Source of the DNA: Acidimicrobiia bacterium
GTDB lineage: Bacteria > Actinomycetota > Acidimicrobiia > Acidimicrobiales > Poriferisodalaceae
Direction: 5' to 3'
Assembly: GCA_022826045.1 (NCBI GenBank)
Contig: JAJDVQ010000013.1
Location: 20,849 to 84,848, forward strand
Length of the DNA: 64,000 nucleotides
Numbering within the stretch: the stretch's first letter is position 1; each line of letters begins with the position of its first letter. The position numbers were made by a program, and so were the translations under genes. Shown piece by piece: positions 18,680 to 29,497 of the stretch. The notes under the pieces were generated by a model, which worked only from the letters and a program-made list of their open reading frames with translations, had not been told where the DNA came from and made no database searches.

Positions 18680-20050
18680 CTAGAGCGCGCGGGGTGGGGG
18701 CTGGTAGCCGCCGGTGAGCTCGCCGATGCGACGAGCCAGCGCCATCGTGGTGCGATCGCCGCCGTAGGGGCCGACCACTTGGAATCCCACCGGGAGGCCT
18801 TGGGTGGTGAGGCCCAGCGGCGGCACGGTGGCGGGCAGGTACGACATGCCGGTCAGGATCGTCCAGCGGGTCATCTCGATGTAGGGCCGCTCGATGCCGT
18901 TCGCGGCGATGCGGCGCTCGGCGAAGGTTCCTTCCTGCATGTGGTCGAAGGGCGGGTGGAAGCTCACCGGCATGAGAATGGCGTCGTAGCCGGTGAAGAA
19001 GTCTGCCCACTTGCGACGGCACTCCTCCCGCGCCATGTGACGCTCGAGCCACTCGCGATGACCCGGTCCTTCGCCGCGGCCCGCAAGCGTCATGGCAGCC
19101 CGCACCAGCCACAACCCGGTCTCCCACGCCGGCAGCGGGTCGATATCGGGCCGCGCCGCGTGGTCGACGCTCACGCCGCTGTCCTCGAGGGCTGCGACAG
19201 CCGCGTTCATCACCTCGAGCACGTCACCGTCGACCGGGCAGTACTCGTCGTCGAGCCACGCCGCGACACGCAGGCCGCCGACGTCATCCGGTGAAGGCGG
19301 CATCTGCGGCACCCACGGCACCTCGGTGCGCAACAGCACGTCGAACAGCAATTCCAGGTCGTCGCAGCTGCGCGCCAGCGGGCCGAACACGTTGATGTCG
19401 GGCTCGGTGGTGCCGCCGCGCAGGTGATCGAGGTAGCCGGTGGTTGGGATCACCCCGAAGCTCGGCTTGTGACCCCAGATGCCGTTGTACGAAGCCGGGA
19501 ATCGGATCGAACCGCCGATGTCGGTGCCGATCTCGAAGCCGGTGAAACCCATGGCGGTCGCCGCTGCGGCACCTCCCGAGGAGCCGCCGGGCACCTTCGT
19601 CAGATCCCACGGGTTGCTGGTGGTGCCGAACAGGTCGTTGAACGACTGGTTGTCGGCCGACCAGCGCGGCAGGTTGGTCTTGCCGATCACGATCGCTCCC
19701 GCAGCACGGCAGGCAGCCACGACTGCCGCATCGGTGTCGGGCACGTTGCCGGTCAGCTCCCGCGCCCCACCGGTCGAGCGGATGCCTTCGGTCATCAAGG
19801 CGTCCTTGGCGGTGAACGGGACTCCGTGCAGCGGCCCGAGCGTGGCACCGCCCGCCTGCGCAGCATCAGCAGCAGCGGCGCGCTCGAGCGCCGCTTCGAA
19901 GTCGCGGGTGACCACCGCGTTGATGTCGCCGTCGAGCCGCTCGATGCGGTCGATGACGTGGGCGGTCAGCTCGCGGCTCGACAGCTCCCCCGCAGCCACT
20001 GCCGCTGCCTGCTCGCTCGCACTCCACAGTCCCGGGTCATCGCTCGCCAT
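18680..20050 (-). CDS. Amidase (amidase signature family)
   Basis: 'KVPGGSSGGAAAATAMGFTGFEIGTDIGGSIRFPA'; ATG at 20050. Confidence 0.9.
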   Translation of the reverse strand: MASDDPGLWSASEQAAAVAAGELSSRELTAHVIDRIERLDGDINAVVTRDFEAALERAAAADAAQAGGATLGPLHGVPFTAKDALMTEGIRSTGGARELTGNVPDTDAAVVAACRAAGAIVIGKTNLPRWSADNQSFNDLFGTTSNPWDLTKVPGGSSGGAAAATAMGFTGFEIGTDIGGSIRFPASYNGIWGHKPSFGVIPTTGYLDHLRGGTTEPDINVFGPLARSCDDLELLFDVLLRTEVPWVPQMPPSPDDVGGLRVAAWLDDEYCPVDGDVLEVMNAAVAALEDSGVSVDHAARPDIDPLPAWETGLWLVRAAMTLAGRGEGPGHREWLERHMAREECRRKWADFFTGYDAILMPVSFHPPFDHMQEGTFAERRIAANGIERPYIEMTRWTILTGMSYLPATVPPLGLTTQGLPVGFQVVGPYGGDRTTMALARRIGELTGGYQPPPRAL

Positions 20051-20163
20051 CTCGTCCCCTGATCCCCACGCGCCGATACAACCCGGCGTCGCGCCGACGT
20101 TAGTTCTGACATCGCAGGCAGGTTCTGAGTGGAGCGCCGTCGTGGCGGGGTCGGCCTCAGTGC

Positions 20164-21222
20164 TTACCCGGTGATCTGCCGGTAGGCGTCGATCACCGTT
20201 GCGAGCTCGGCAGGCGTTGCGCCGTGCATGAGCACGGCGTCGCAGCCGAGGTCGATCTGGCGTCTCACCGCCGCGGCGCATTCGGCGGGCGTACCCGCTG
20301 CCATCGGGGCCAGCCATTCATCCGGCAAGAGCGTGCCGATGTGCTCGAGCTCGGCAACCGTGGCTGTGCCGTCGATCGGGGCGAGGAACTTGGCCACGAC
20401 CTCGTCCGCGCGGAACTGCGCCAGCACATCGGGGTCCCAGCGATTCACTCGCACCAGCACATCGCCGTAGTACTGCAGGTAGGTAGCCAAGCGTCCGATC
20501 GTCTTGCGCAGCCGCAGCTCGGGCGGCACCTCGTCGCTGACCACGACGAAGCATGACCACACATTCACCTCGGCCGGATCGCGTCCGGCCTGCTCGGCCG
20601 CCACCGACACTGCGTCCACTGAGCGCACCACGGTCTCGTCGGAATAGAACGGATGCAGGATGACGTCGTCGAAACAGCGCCCGCCCAGCGCCAGCGTGTT
20701 CGGCCCCATTGCCCCGAGAGCCAAGGGCAAATGCTCGTCGAGCGTCTGGTCGAGCAGCAGGATCGGAACGCGGCCGGTCGGACCGTCGTAGTCGCCGATG
20801 ATCTCGCCCCGGAACAACCGGCGCATCATCAAGGCGAAGTCCTCCAACTCGGCCGTGGTGACGGGCTCGAGGCCCATGATCTGCTGCGCCACAGCGACAC
20901 CGCGCCCGAAGCCCATCGTGAACCGGCCGTCGGCCAGGCTCTGCACCGTGAGCGCGAGGCCCGCCGTGAGCGTCGGGTGGCGGGTGTTGATGTTCGTGAC
21001 TCCCAGCGTGATGCCAATGGAGCTCGTGACCGCGGCGGCAGCGCCGCAGATGGCGCCGGCCTCCTTGCGATTAGGTCGTTCTCCGAGAAACGCCCTGCCG
21101 AGCCCCATTGCTTCGGCAGCTTGAATCTCGGTGAGGGCCTCCGCAGAGTCATCGGCATCGCCAGGCAGCATGTAGAAGCCCAGCTCGGGAAACTCTTGCG
21201 TTGACACTGCTCTGTCCGACAT
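20164..21222 (-). CDS. LLM class flavin/F420-dependent oxidoreductase
   Basis: 'GFYMLPGDADDSAEALTEIQAAEAMGLGRAFLGERPNRKEAG', 'GVTNINTRHPTLTAGLALTVQSLADGRFTMGFGRG'. Confidence 0.85.
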   Translation of the reverse strand: MSDRAVSTQEFPELGFYMLPGDADDSAEALTEIQAAEAMGLGRAFLGERPNRKEAGAICGAAAAVTSSIGITLGVTNINTRHPTLTAGLALTVQSLADGRFTMGFGRGVAVAQQIMGLEPVTTAELEDFALMMRRLFRGEIIGDYDGPTGRVPILLLDQTLDEHLPLALGAMGPNTLALGGRCFDDVILHPFYSDETVVRSVDAVSVAAEQAGRDPAEVNVWSCFVVVSDEVPPELRLRKTIGRLATYLQYYGDVLVRVNRWDPDVLAQFRADEVVAKFLAPIDGTATVAELEHIGTLLPDEWLAPMAAGTPAECAAAVRRQIDLGCDAVLMHGATPAELATVIDAYRQITG

Positions 21223-21314
21223 CTGCGAGACACTAGGACACCGTTCGCGCGTGACATCGATTCATCGGCTGCATGCGGCGCGCAGCAGGTGCACGGCCGC
21301 CTGACCGCTCGCCG

Positions 21315-22736
21315 CTACTCGGTGCGCTCGACGATGAACAGCGTCTGTTCCGGCTTGCCGACGACGACCGCGAGATGCTCGCCCGCCCTGCCGACCTCGC
21401 CATTGACGTGGTCCAGCTCCTCGTCGGCGATCGGGCAGACCTCCCACGTCTGTCTGCCACGCCGCAGCATCGCCATGCCCCCGCTGACGTGCACCGTCGT
21501 GGCGACATCCATGACGGTGGTCTGGTGCAGGGCCACGGTTGCGGCACCCCCGTCTGCCGATCGACTGGGAGTCAGCTGCAGCGCAGGCACCGTGTACGTC
21601 GGCGGGCTCATGGTCGTCCACTCCAAGTCAGCACCGGATGCTGCGGCGGCATCGGCATCGGAGCGAGCCACGTTCGGCCAGTGATCCGCGAACCCCCCGT
21701 CCAGCCGCGCAAGCGGCCAGCTGTCACGCCAGATCTCGCCGAGTTCCTCCAGTTCGGCGACGAGTTTCGCTGCCGCACCGGTCGGCGCCTCGAACTCCGC
21801 TGGGCCTGTGCATTGCTCGTCCAGCCACAGGCGCTCGACGCGCTCGAGTTCGATGGCGGTGTCGGTGACGCGAATCCGGGCATCGAGCAGCTCCCACCCC
21901 ACCGTCGGCGGTGTGTCGTCATCGACGCGCACGTAGCTCCACTGCTCGCCTGTGCGGACCGCCACCACCTGCTCACGTGCGCAGTCGAGCGGCCGAACCA
22001 CGCCGAGCACGGCAATGCGCCCGGGTCTGGACAGATCGACCGCCACGACGTCCATGTCATCGGGCAGGCCCACCGACTGCCAGTCCGCGCCGTCGTACGC
22101 GTACCAGTTGCCGGCAGCGCGGGCGACGGCGTGCGCGCCGCTGAACGAGTAGCGCATGTCTGCGCCCTCGGCCGCTGGCGGCGGATTCACGATCGACACG
22201 GTCGTGGCGAACACTGCCGCTTCGGAGTCGCTGCTGGCCGGCGGCTTGCTGTCCCAATTCTCCGACTCGCCAGCTATCGCCGGTTCGAGCGTCTCGCCGA
22301 CGGGCGGCGTGGCGGCGCCATCCGCTGCGTCCTCCAACAGCTCCGCTGCGTCCTGCTGGGAATCGTCGTCGCTCGCCGCCGCCGCGGTCACGATCTCGGC
22401 GGCAGCCTCGTCGGCCATTTCCTCCTCGGCCATGTCCTCTTCAGCGACGCTGAATGCGACAGCAGCAGTCGTCGCCGACATGGGCTCGGCCGCCTCCTGC
22501 TGCTCGGCGGCCACCACGGAGTCGCTGAGTTCATCAAGCCCGCCGCCTCGCAGCGACACCACGCCGACAAGTGCAACCGCCGCGAGCGCACAGGCGCCCA
22601 TGCCGCCGCGCACCGCGTTGCGTCGACGCTGCAGTCGGGCTGCGCGCGCCTGGACGCCCGCGAGCGAGCCCGAGCCCACCGGCATCTCCGATGCTGCGCT
22701 GCGCAGCCGCCCGCGGAGGAGGTCCTCGTCGGTCAC
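21315..22736 (-). CDS. Putative anti-sigma/membrane-anchored protein cotranscribed with ECF sigma
   Basis: Single TM near N-terminus; ATG overlaps sigma-factor stop by 4 nt. Confidence 0.6.
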   Translation of the reverse strand: MTDEDLLRGRLRSAASEMPVGSGSLAGVQARAARLQRRRNAVRGGMGACALAAVALVGVVSLRGGGLDELSDSVVAAEQQEAAEPMSATTAAVAFSVAEEDMAEEEMADEAAAEIVTAAAASDDDSQQDAAELLEDAADGAATPPVGETLEPAIAGESENWDSKPPASSDSEAAVFATTVSIVNPPPAAEGADMRYSFSGAHAVARAAGNWYAYDGADWQSVGLPDDMDVVAVDLSRPGRIAVLGVVRPLDCAREQVVAVRTGEQWSYVRVDDDTPPTVGWELLDARIRVTDTAIELERVERLWLDEQCTGPAEFEAPTGAAAKLVAELEELGEIWRDSWPLARLDGGFADHWPNVARSDADAAAASGADLEWTTMSPPTYTVPALQLTPSRSADGGAATVALHQTTVMDVATTVHVSGGMAMLRRGRQTWEVCPIADEELDHVNGEVGRAGEHLAVVVGKPEQTLFIVERTE

Positions 22737-23407
22737 GACCCGTCCCTTGCATCAGGTGCTGCTTCCAGCACGTTGCGCAGCTGTTCCAGACCGCGGCTGA
22801 GACGGCTCTTGACGGTGCCCGTCGCGATGCCGAGCGCATCGGCAGTCTCGGCCACCGACCAGTCCAGGTAGAAGCGGGCCACAATCACCGCGCGATGCGA
22901 ATCATTGAGCGTCGCCAACGCCCGCTCGAGGTCCACGTCGCGCGTCCGGTCCTCGGTGGCGTGCGGCTGGGCCAGCAGGGGTCGCCGTTCTCGTTCCCGG
23001 CGAACCCGTCGCAGCCACGACCGCGCCCAATTCAGCCCGACGCGGAATACCCAACCCTGCGGATTCGCGTAGGCGCTGACCTGTCCCCAGCGCTGGCACG
23101 CGCGTGCAAATGCCTCGTCGGCTGCTTCGGCGCCGAGCGCGCTGTCGCGCAGTGCCATCCCGAGCGCCCGCGCCAACTCGTCGCGATGGGCCGCATAGAA
23201 GTCCTCGAAGCGGACCGCCACCGCATCGATGGGGCCGGCCCCGGTCGACGGCCCGCCCTCAGCCGCGCTCACCGTCAGTCCTGGGCGGATGGCGGCCGAG
23301 CCGATCGTGCTCGATTCCGTCATCGGAGCAGCCATCAGCGAAACATCGGGACGCAGACCCCAGCTCATCACTGCCGGAATCGTCAATGCAACGGGCGCGC
23401 CAGCCAT
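22733..23407 (-). CDS. ECF RNA polymerase sigma factor (SigE-like); start may lie downstream
   Basis: 'FEDFYAAHRDELARALG...PQGWVFRVGLNWARSWLRR...HRAVIVARFYLDWSVAETADALGIATGTVKSRLSRGLEQLR'. Confidence 0.85.
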   Translation of the reverse strand: MAGAPVALTIPAVMSWGLRPDVSLMAAPMTESSTIGSAAIRPGLTVSAAEGGPSTGAGPIDAVAVRFEDFYAAHRDELARALGMALRDSALGAEAADEAFARACQRWGQVSAYANPQGWVFRVGLNWARSWLRRVRRERERRPLLAQPHATEDRTRDVDLERALATLNDSHRAVIVARFYLDWSVAETADALGIATGTVKSRLSRGLEQLRNVLEAAPDARDGS

Positions 23408-23500
23408 GCCAAGTCCCCACGAAGACTGCCTATCCCTTCAGACTCCTGCCGGACTGTTTCGGTTCCATGAAGATCGTTGCATGAACGTCATGGCCGACGG

Positions 23501-24712
23501 TCACGGCCGCCCGTGCGCGCGCCGCTCGGCCGCGAAGTCGTCCTCGACGAGCACGCCTGCTTCGCGCAACGCGTCGATTTCTGTGCGGTCGGCGCCCAGC
23601 CACTCCGCTAGCACCTCGCCGTTGTGCTCGCCGAGGTACGGCGCCAGTGAGTCCGAGGTAACCCCCGAGACCGCCGCCCAGTCCTCAGCAGCACCAGCAA
23701 ATCTGTACGGCGTCTGCGTGACGCGGCGCGTGCCGCCGTCGCGAGCGCTGATCTCTACCGAGGAACCCCGATGGGTCGCGGTGGGCGATTCGTGCGCCTC
23801 CGCGGTCGTGCGGATGTCACCCCACGCCAGGTTTGCCGCATCCAGCGCAGCCAGCATCTCCGCACGGGTCCCGAAGGAGCTCAGGAAGACGTTGATCGCA
23901 TCGGTGCGGTGCGCCCGCTTGGTGGGGATGTCGGCATCCGGGGGCGACGGATCGGCCAGCCCGTGGGTCTCGCTCAGCTGCCTCCAGATCCATCGGAAGT
24001 CGCCTGCGGTCAAGACCGGCCCGTCCACGCCGTCCCACACGAGCCCGCCCTGGGATGTGTAGTTCCCGCCGTCGAGCCCCGCCTGGCTCCCCTCATCGGT
24101 CGCCAAGAACGCTTCGAGCATCGCGATGTCGATGTGCTGGCCGTGCCCGGTCGCCTCCGCGACGCGTAGCGCCGCGAGCACGCCAATGGATCCGTGCAGT
24201 GCTGCGTTGGTGTCGGCGACGGCCAGGTACGGCTCTTGGAGCGGCTGCTGATGCATCTTGGCGGCGCGAGCCATCCAGCCCGACTCGCCGTGCAGCACTG
24301 CCGCATAGGCCGCTCGCTGCGAATCGGGACCTTCCTGCCCGAAACCGCTGATCGACAGCATCACCAATGCAGGGTTCACTTGGCACAGCTCGGCAAACGA
24401 CAGGCCGTGGCGCGCCATGACGCCCGGCCGGAAGTTCTCGACGAGCACATGGGCCTCGGCCACGAGCCGCTTCACCGTCTCGGCCCCGCCCTCAGCACGC
24501 AGGTCGATGCAGACATTTCGTTTGCCCACGTTCTGCTGGGTGTAGAAGCCGGCGAGCCCCGCCCGGTTGACGCCCCACAGGCGCGAGATGTCGCCCTCGG
24601 GCGGCTCCACCTTCACGACGTCGGCTCCGAGGTCGCTGAGAATCCGTCCGGCGAACGGCCCGGCCAGAACGCGGCTCATGTCGACCACGCGGATGCCTGC
24701 CAGCGGTCTCAT
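23501..24712 (-). CDS. CaiB/BaiF family CoA transferase
   Basis: 'PLAGIRVVDMSRVLAGPFAGRILSDLGADVVKVEPPEGD'. Confidence 0.93.
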   Translation of the reverse strand: MRPLAGIRVVDMSRVLAGPFAGRILSDLGADVVKVEPPEGDISRLWGVNRAGLAGFYTQQNVGKRNVCIDLRAEGGAETVKRLVAEAHVLVENFRPGVMARHGLSFAELCQVNPALVMLSISGFGQEGPDSQRAAYAAVLHGESGWMARAAKMHQQPLQEPYLAVADTNAALHGSIGVLAALRVAEATGHGQHIDIAMLEAFLATDEGSQAGLDGGNYTSQGGLVWDGVDGPVLTAGDFRWIWRQLSETHGLADPSPPDADIPTKRAHRTDAINVFLSSFGTRAEMLAALDAANLAWGDIRTTAEAHESPTATHRGSSVEISARDGGTRRVTQTPYRFAGAAEDWAAVSGVTSDSLAPYLGEHNGEVLAEWLGADRTEIDALREAGVLVEDDFAAERRAHGRP

Positions 24713-24743
24713 CAGGGTTCGCTCCTGTCGCCTGCGAAATGGC

Positions 24744-25601
24744 TCAACGAGGCCGGTCGCCGGCGATCGTCACCCGGAGCATGTGCCGGCGCTGCCCGTG
24801 GTAGTCGTTCAGCGCGTAGTGCTGGACGCTGCGGTTGTCCCACATGGTCAGCGTTCCCGGTTCCCACCGCACCCGGCACGTGAACTGCTCGCCGACCGCA
24901 TGGCTCCACAGCATCTCGAGCAGCGCCTTCGACTCGTGCCGCCGCATGCCCGAGATGGCTTCGGTGAACGCCCGATTCACATACAGCGCCTTCGCGCCGG
25001 TCTCGGGATGGGTCCGCACGACCGGATGTGTCAGCTGTGCGTGCGCCTCCTCGGACACCGCGACCTTCATCGAGCTGCGCTGGTCGGCGTACCGGTCCGA
25101 GTCGCCTCGCCGCCCGTACTGGCGAGCCGCCGAATGCACCGCGCTGAGGCTCTCGGCGAAGCGCTTCATCGTGTCGGACAGCCCCGTGTAGGCCGCCTGC
25201 TGGTTCGCGAACAGCGTGTCACCGCCGAAGCTCGGCACCTCCACCGCATACAGCGCTGTCGCCATCGGGGGGCATTCCAGGAACGACATCTCCGAATGCC
25301 ACCCGCCGCCGAAGTTGACCGTCTCGTGTGGCTCTTTGATGACCGGCACCACCTCGGGTTCGTCCGAGGTGCCGCCGAGGTACGGGTGACGCTCCAGCTC
25401 GCCGAACCGGCGGCCGAAACGTGCGAGCGCCGCCGCGTCCATCTGCTGGTCGCGGATCACCACGACGTGGTGAGTGCACAGTGCCTCCCGGATCGCGGCG
25501 CACCCGGAGTCATCGATCGTGGTGACATCGAGCGGCTCGCCGTCGGGCGCCCACAACTCGGCGCCGAGTGCACCGGCGAGGGGTTTGGCCGTGATGCTCA
25601 T
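24744..25601 (-). CDS. TauD/TfdA family dioxygenase
   Basis: 'GGGWHSEMSFLECPPMATALYAVEVPSFGGDTLFANQ', 'HPVVRTHPETGAKALYVN', 'WEPGTLTMWDNRSVQHYALNDY'. Confidence 0.92.
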   Translation of the reverse strand: MSITAKPLAGALGAELWAPDGEPLDVTTIDDSGCAAIREALCTHHVVVIRDQQMDAAALARFGRRFGELERHPYLGGTSDEPEVVPVIKEPHETVNFGGGWHSEMSFLECPPMATALYAVEVPSFGGDTLFANQQAAYTGLSDTMKRFAESLSAVHSAARQYGRRGDSDRYADQRSSMKVAVSEEAHAQLTHPVVRTHPETGAKALYVNRAFTEAISGMRRHESKALLEMLWSHAVGEQFTCRVRWEPGTLTMWDNRSVQHYALNDYHGQRRHMLRVTIAGDRPR

Positions 25602-25660
25602 GGCGACCCTGTCGCGTTGGTTGCTGTCGCGTTCATTGCGGCGTCCCTGCCTCGATCAGC

Positions 25661-26665
25661 TCACTTCGGTGTCGTGATGGCATCGACGGATCGGGCGCCG
25701 ACCCCGAGCGGATCCGCCTCCCTCAGCCGCCGTGCCACTTCCCCCGCTGCAAGTATCGCCTCATCGGGGTTTCCGCCGCACGGCGTCATGTTGATGTGGC
25801 GACAGCCGGCGTCGAGGTATGGCATGAAGAACTCCACGATGTCGTCGACCGTGCCGCAGGGCGTGTACTTCTCGAACGCCTTGAACGGCACCCGGTAGAA
25901 GCGTTCCAGCTCTGGGCCGACCCAGCCGGCCGCTTCTTCACGGCTGTCGCCCAGGCCGATCCACAGCTGGATGCCGTGATCGGGTGCTTGGGGCGCAGGC
26001 GCGGCGCTCGCCCGCTCGGCGGCAGCCGTCTCTGCGTACAGGCGCAGCGCCGCGCGGTAGTGCTCGACCGTGCACCAGATGCCCAGCCAGCCGTCGGCAA
26101 AGTGACCGGCCCTGCGGATGGCAGCGTCGGACCGGCCGCCGACATAGGTCGGGATGGGCGGGTCGGGCACCGGCACGATGCGGGCTTGGGAGAATGAGAA
26201 GAACTCGCCTGCGTGATCGACGGTCTCACCGGCCAGCAATCGCAGCACGATGCCGAGCGATTCGTCGGTCCGGCGCCCCCGGGTTCGCGGATCGACGCCG
26301 CACACTTCGACTTCGTGGCGGTCGTCGCCGCCAATGCCCACGCCGAAGCTGATCCGTCCGGGTGCCATCTCGGCCAGGTTCGCAAGCTGGCGGGCCACGG
26401 GAATCGGGTGGCGCAGCGGAAGCAGGTACACGCCGAGATACACGCCCAGCGTGGGATGCAGGTTGGCCAGTGCCGCCGCAGTGACCATGCCGTCATTGCC
26501 GTGCCCGATCCGGAAGCTGACGTGGTCGGCAAAGAACACGTGATCGATGCCCGCGTCCGCGACGAGCTCGAGCATGCGACGGCGCTCGGCCCACGGTCGT
26601 GACCAGAGCTTGACGTCGGGTGTGACGCCGACCCGGATGGGCGGGGCCGCGGGACGCCCGGTCAC
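25661..26665 (-). CDS. LLM class F420-dependent oxidoreductase
   Basis: 'MLELVADAGIDHVFFADHVSFRIGHGNDG', 'FGVGIGGDDRHEVEVCGVDPRTRGRRTDE'. Confidence 0.87.
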   Translation of the reverse strand: MTGRPAAPPIRVGVTPDVKLWSRPWAERRRMLELVADAGIDHVFFADHVSFRIGHGNDGMVTAAALANLHPTLGVYLGVYLLPLRHPIPVARQLANLAEMAPGRISFGVGIGGDDRHEVEVCGVDPRTRGRRTDESLGIVLRLLAGETVDHAGEFFSFSQARIVPVPDPPIPTYVGGRSDAAIRRAGHFADGWLGIWCTVEHYRAALRLYAETAAAERASAAPAPQAPDHGIQLWIGLGDSREEAAGWVGPELERFYRVPFKAFEKYTPCGTVDDIVEFFMPYLDAGCRHINMTPCGGNPDEAILAAGEVARRLREADPLGVGARSVDAITTPK

Positions 26666-28074
26666 GGCGAAGCCGCCTCACGACTGGCAGCCGCTTCGCC
26701 ACCGGCAGGCGCATCCCAGAGCACCGGCAGGTGCTTGAAGCCGTGCTGGAAGTTCGACAGCAGGCGCTCGGGCCTGCGGGCCGGGTCGAGGCGCAGATTC
26801 GGCATTCGCCACAACGACTCGGTGAACATCGCTGACATCTGGCGACGAGCCAGGTGGGCGCCCAGGCAGAAATGCGGTCCTGCCCCGAATGTCAGGTGCT
26901 CGTTCGGGCTGCGCTCGATGTCGAACCGGTCGGGCTCGGCAAACACGGCGGGGTCGCGATTGGCCGCCACGTGAAAGACCACCACCTTGTCGCCCGCACG
27001 AACGGAACGGCCGCCGAGTTCGACATGGCGCGAGGCCGTGCGGCGGAAGTGCACTACCGGCGGAATGAAGCGCAGCATCTCCTCGATGGCGCCCGGCAAC
27101 AAACCAGGGTCGGCGAGCAGCTTGCCGAGCTGATCGGGATGCTGCAGCAATGCCCAGAGCCCGCCGGGGATGCCGTTCCGCAACGTCTCGTTGCCGGCCA
27201 CGGCGAACAGGAAGAACATGGTCTCGAACTCTTCGTTGGTGATGCCGCCCTCAGCGTCGTCGGCCGCCAGCAGGATGGACACCACGTCGGCACCCGGATT
27301 CGCCCGCTTGTAGGTCGCAAGGTCGTGCGCATACCCATACATGTCTGCGAGGCCCTCACGCGAGCGAGGGTCGGGCATGCGACCGTCGGGTCCGGGGCGG
27401 ATCTGGGCTCGCACCTCGCAGGCGCGCTGCGCCATCTCGGTCCCTGTTGCCGGATCGAATGCGTCAGACACCGAGTACTCGGCGTCTTGGTAGCCGATGA
27501 CCCGGTTGGACCAGTCGAACAGCAGCATCCGGTCCTCGGACGGCACGCCCATGATGTCGGCGAGCGTCAGCAGCGGCAGCTCAGCCGAGACCTCCTTGGC
27601 GTAATCGGCGTGCCCGCGATGCACCACCGCACTCACGAGCCGTTCGGCCCGAGCAGAGATGGTGGCCTCCAGCTCAGCTACGGCGCTCGGTGTGAATGAG
27701 CGCATGAGCAGGCGCCGCAGCCGCGTGTGCTGCGGCGGATCCTGGTTGAGCATCATCCGCTGTACGAATTCGAGCATCGCAGCGGTCTGGGGATCGCGGA
27801 TCTGCGTGCCGCCCAGGTGGGACGAGAACGTCCCCGGATCGCGCAGCACCCGGTTCATCAGCTCGTGCGTGAGCACCGCCCAGAAGCCAGGCCCCGCCTC
27901 CCACCCCATGAGCTCCGGCTCGGGCACCCAGAGCACCGGGGCATGTGCGCGCAGTTCGGCAATCAGATCGTGCGGCACACCGTCCAGATATGTCCGCGGG
28001 TCGAACAACGGCGCCGGATCGAGCCCAGATGCAAACCCAGAATCAATCTCAGCGTCCGAGCCGACGGCTCCCAT
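26662..28074 (-). CDS. Cytochrome P450
   Basis: 'FGAGPHFCLGAHLARRQM' heme motif; 4-nt overlap with LLM gene. Confidence 0.94.
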   Translation of the reverse strand: MGAVGSDAEIDSGFASGLDPAPLFDPRTYLDGVPHDLIAELRAHAPVLWVPEPELMGWEAGPGFWAVLTHELMNRVLRDPGTFSSHLGGTQIRDPQTAAMLEFVQRMMLNQDPPQHTRLRRLLMRSFTPSAVAELEATISARAERLVSAVVHRGHADYAKEVSAELPLLTLADIMGVPSEDRMLLFDWSNRVIGYQDAEYSVSDAFDPATGTEMAQRACEVRAQIRPGPDGRMPDPRSREGLADMYGYAHDLATYKRANPGADVVSILLAADDAEGGITNEEFETMFFLFAVAGNETLRNGIPGGLWALLQHPDQLGKLLADPGLLPGAIEEMLRFIPPVVHFRRTASRHVELGGRSVRAGDKVVVFHVAANRDPAVFAEPDRFDIERSPNEHLTFGAGPHFCLGAHLARRQMSAMFTESLWRMPNLRLDPARRPERLLSNFQHGFKHLPVLWDAPAGGEAAASREAASP

Positions 28075-28079
28075 GGCGC

Positions 28080-29372
28080 TCAGCGTGCCACTTCTTGCTG
28101 TCGCTGTGAGCCGGTGGCGGTGCCGGTCGTGCGCTGCGGCGGGCTCGGGGGCTTCGTGATCACGAAGAACAGCATGCCGAACGCTGTGAGCACCGCAAGC
28201 GCCACGAAGCCAGTCACGTAGCTGCCGGTTGTGTCAGCCACCCACCCTGCGGCGAGGGGGCCGACGATCGGCCCGATCATCACGATGAGCGAGCTCACGC
28301 CCATGATCGCAGCGAACGCCGAAGAACCGAAGTAGTCGGCTCGCAAGGCTTGCATGAGCGGCCCGCGCGCTCCCCATGCGAGCCCGTGGAAGATCACGAA
28401 CAGCACCACCACGAACGCGTTGGGAGCCCACGCCAGCAGCAGGATGCCGCCGGCGTGCCCGAACATGGCGACCGATGCAATGAGCCGCTTGTTGATCCGA
28501 TCGCCGAGCCAGCCGCCCACGGCCATGCCGGCGAGCTGCATGAGCGGCAGCGCTGCAGCGAACAGGCTGGCCTGCTGCAGCGAGTAACCCCGTTCTGATG
28601 TCAGATAGAGCTGCAGGTGCGCCATCACTGCGCCGACCACGAACAGGGCACTCAGGTGACCGAACGAGATTGTCCAGAACGCTCTCGTGCGCATCGCCTC
28701 CTTCGCCGTGAAGTGGACGTCGGTCAGGCCTTCGGCTCGGACCGTCCTCCCGTTGGCGACGATCTTGGCCCCGCCGTCGACCTCCTCGCCGAACTCGGCA
28801 GGGCTGCCGTCGAGATACTTGGCCAGCCACCACGCGACGGCAGCGCCCCCGACGCCGGTGACCGCAGCGGTGGTGCGCCAGCCGAACCACGTGAACGACA
28901 GCACCACGAGCGGGACGCATACGCCGCCCGCAGCGAGGCCCATGCCGCCGAACGCCAGCGCGCGGGCGCGCAGCCGTTCGAACCATCGCACGATCGCGAC
29001 GGTGACGGTCAGAAAGCCGCAGAATGCGCTGCCGACGGCCATAACGAAGAAGGCGCCGTAGAACTGCCACAACGAGTGCAGCTGGCTGAACCACACGAAG
29101 CCGATCGCCATGCCCACAGCGCCTGCCCGGGTAACGGCTTTGGGTCCGAACCGGTCGATCAGCCAGCCCTGCGCCGGTCCCAGCAGCGCCGTCTCGGCAC
29201 GATTCACCGCAAACGCGCCCGACAGGGCCGTCTTGCTCCAGCCGTACTCCCGCTCGATCTCCACCAGGTAGGCACCCAGCGCATGCATCACGAATGCGCT
29301 CTGGAGCCCCTGGACCACTGCCCCCGCACCCACCACCTTCCAGCCGCGGAAGGTGGTGCTGCGTTTGGACAT
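28080..29372 (-). CDS. MFS transporter
   Basis: 'TTFRGWKVVGAGAVVQGLQSAFVMHALGAYLVEIEREYGWSKTALSGAF'; ATG at 29372. Confidence 0.88.
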   Translation of the reverse strand: MSKRSTTFRGWKVVGAGAVVQGLQSAFVMHALGAYLVEIEREYGWSKTALSGAFAVNRAETALLGPAQGWLIDRFGPKAVTRAGAVGMAIGFVWFSQLHSLWQFYGAFFVMAVGSAFCGFLTVTVAIVRWFERLRARALAFGGMGLAAGGVCVPLVVLSFTWFGWRTTAAVTGVGGAAVAWWLAKYLDGSPAEFGEEVDGGAKIVANGRTVRAEGLTDVHFTAKEAMRTRAFWTISFGHLSALFVVGAVMAHLQLYLTSERGYSLQQASLFAAALPLMQLAGMAVGGWLGDRINKRLIASVAMFGHAGGILLLAWAPNAFVVVLFVIFHGLAWGARGPLMQALRADYFGSSAFAAIMGVSSLIVMIGPIVGPLAAGWVADTTGSYVTGFVALAVLTAFGMLFFVITKPPSPPQRTTGTATGSQRQQEVAR

Positions 29373-29497
29373 CGTTACATCCTGCCTGATGAGGCGGCTG
29401 CTGCGTCGGTTCAGAGCCCCTCTTTGGGCTGATCTAGACTTGTTTTTTTCCTCCAGCCACGCACCAAGGACTCCCAACGGAGCGAGGAGGGCACAAG

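Noticed and set aside
20102-20317. Upstream extension of the amidase ORF
   Set aside because: Arg-rich non-family sequence; ATG at 20050 starts the amidase-like N-terminus.
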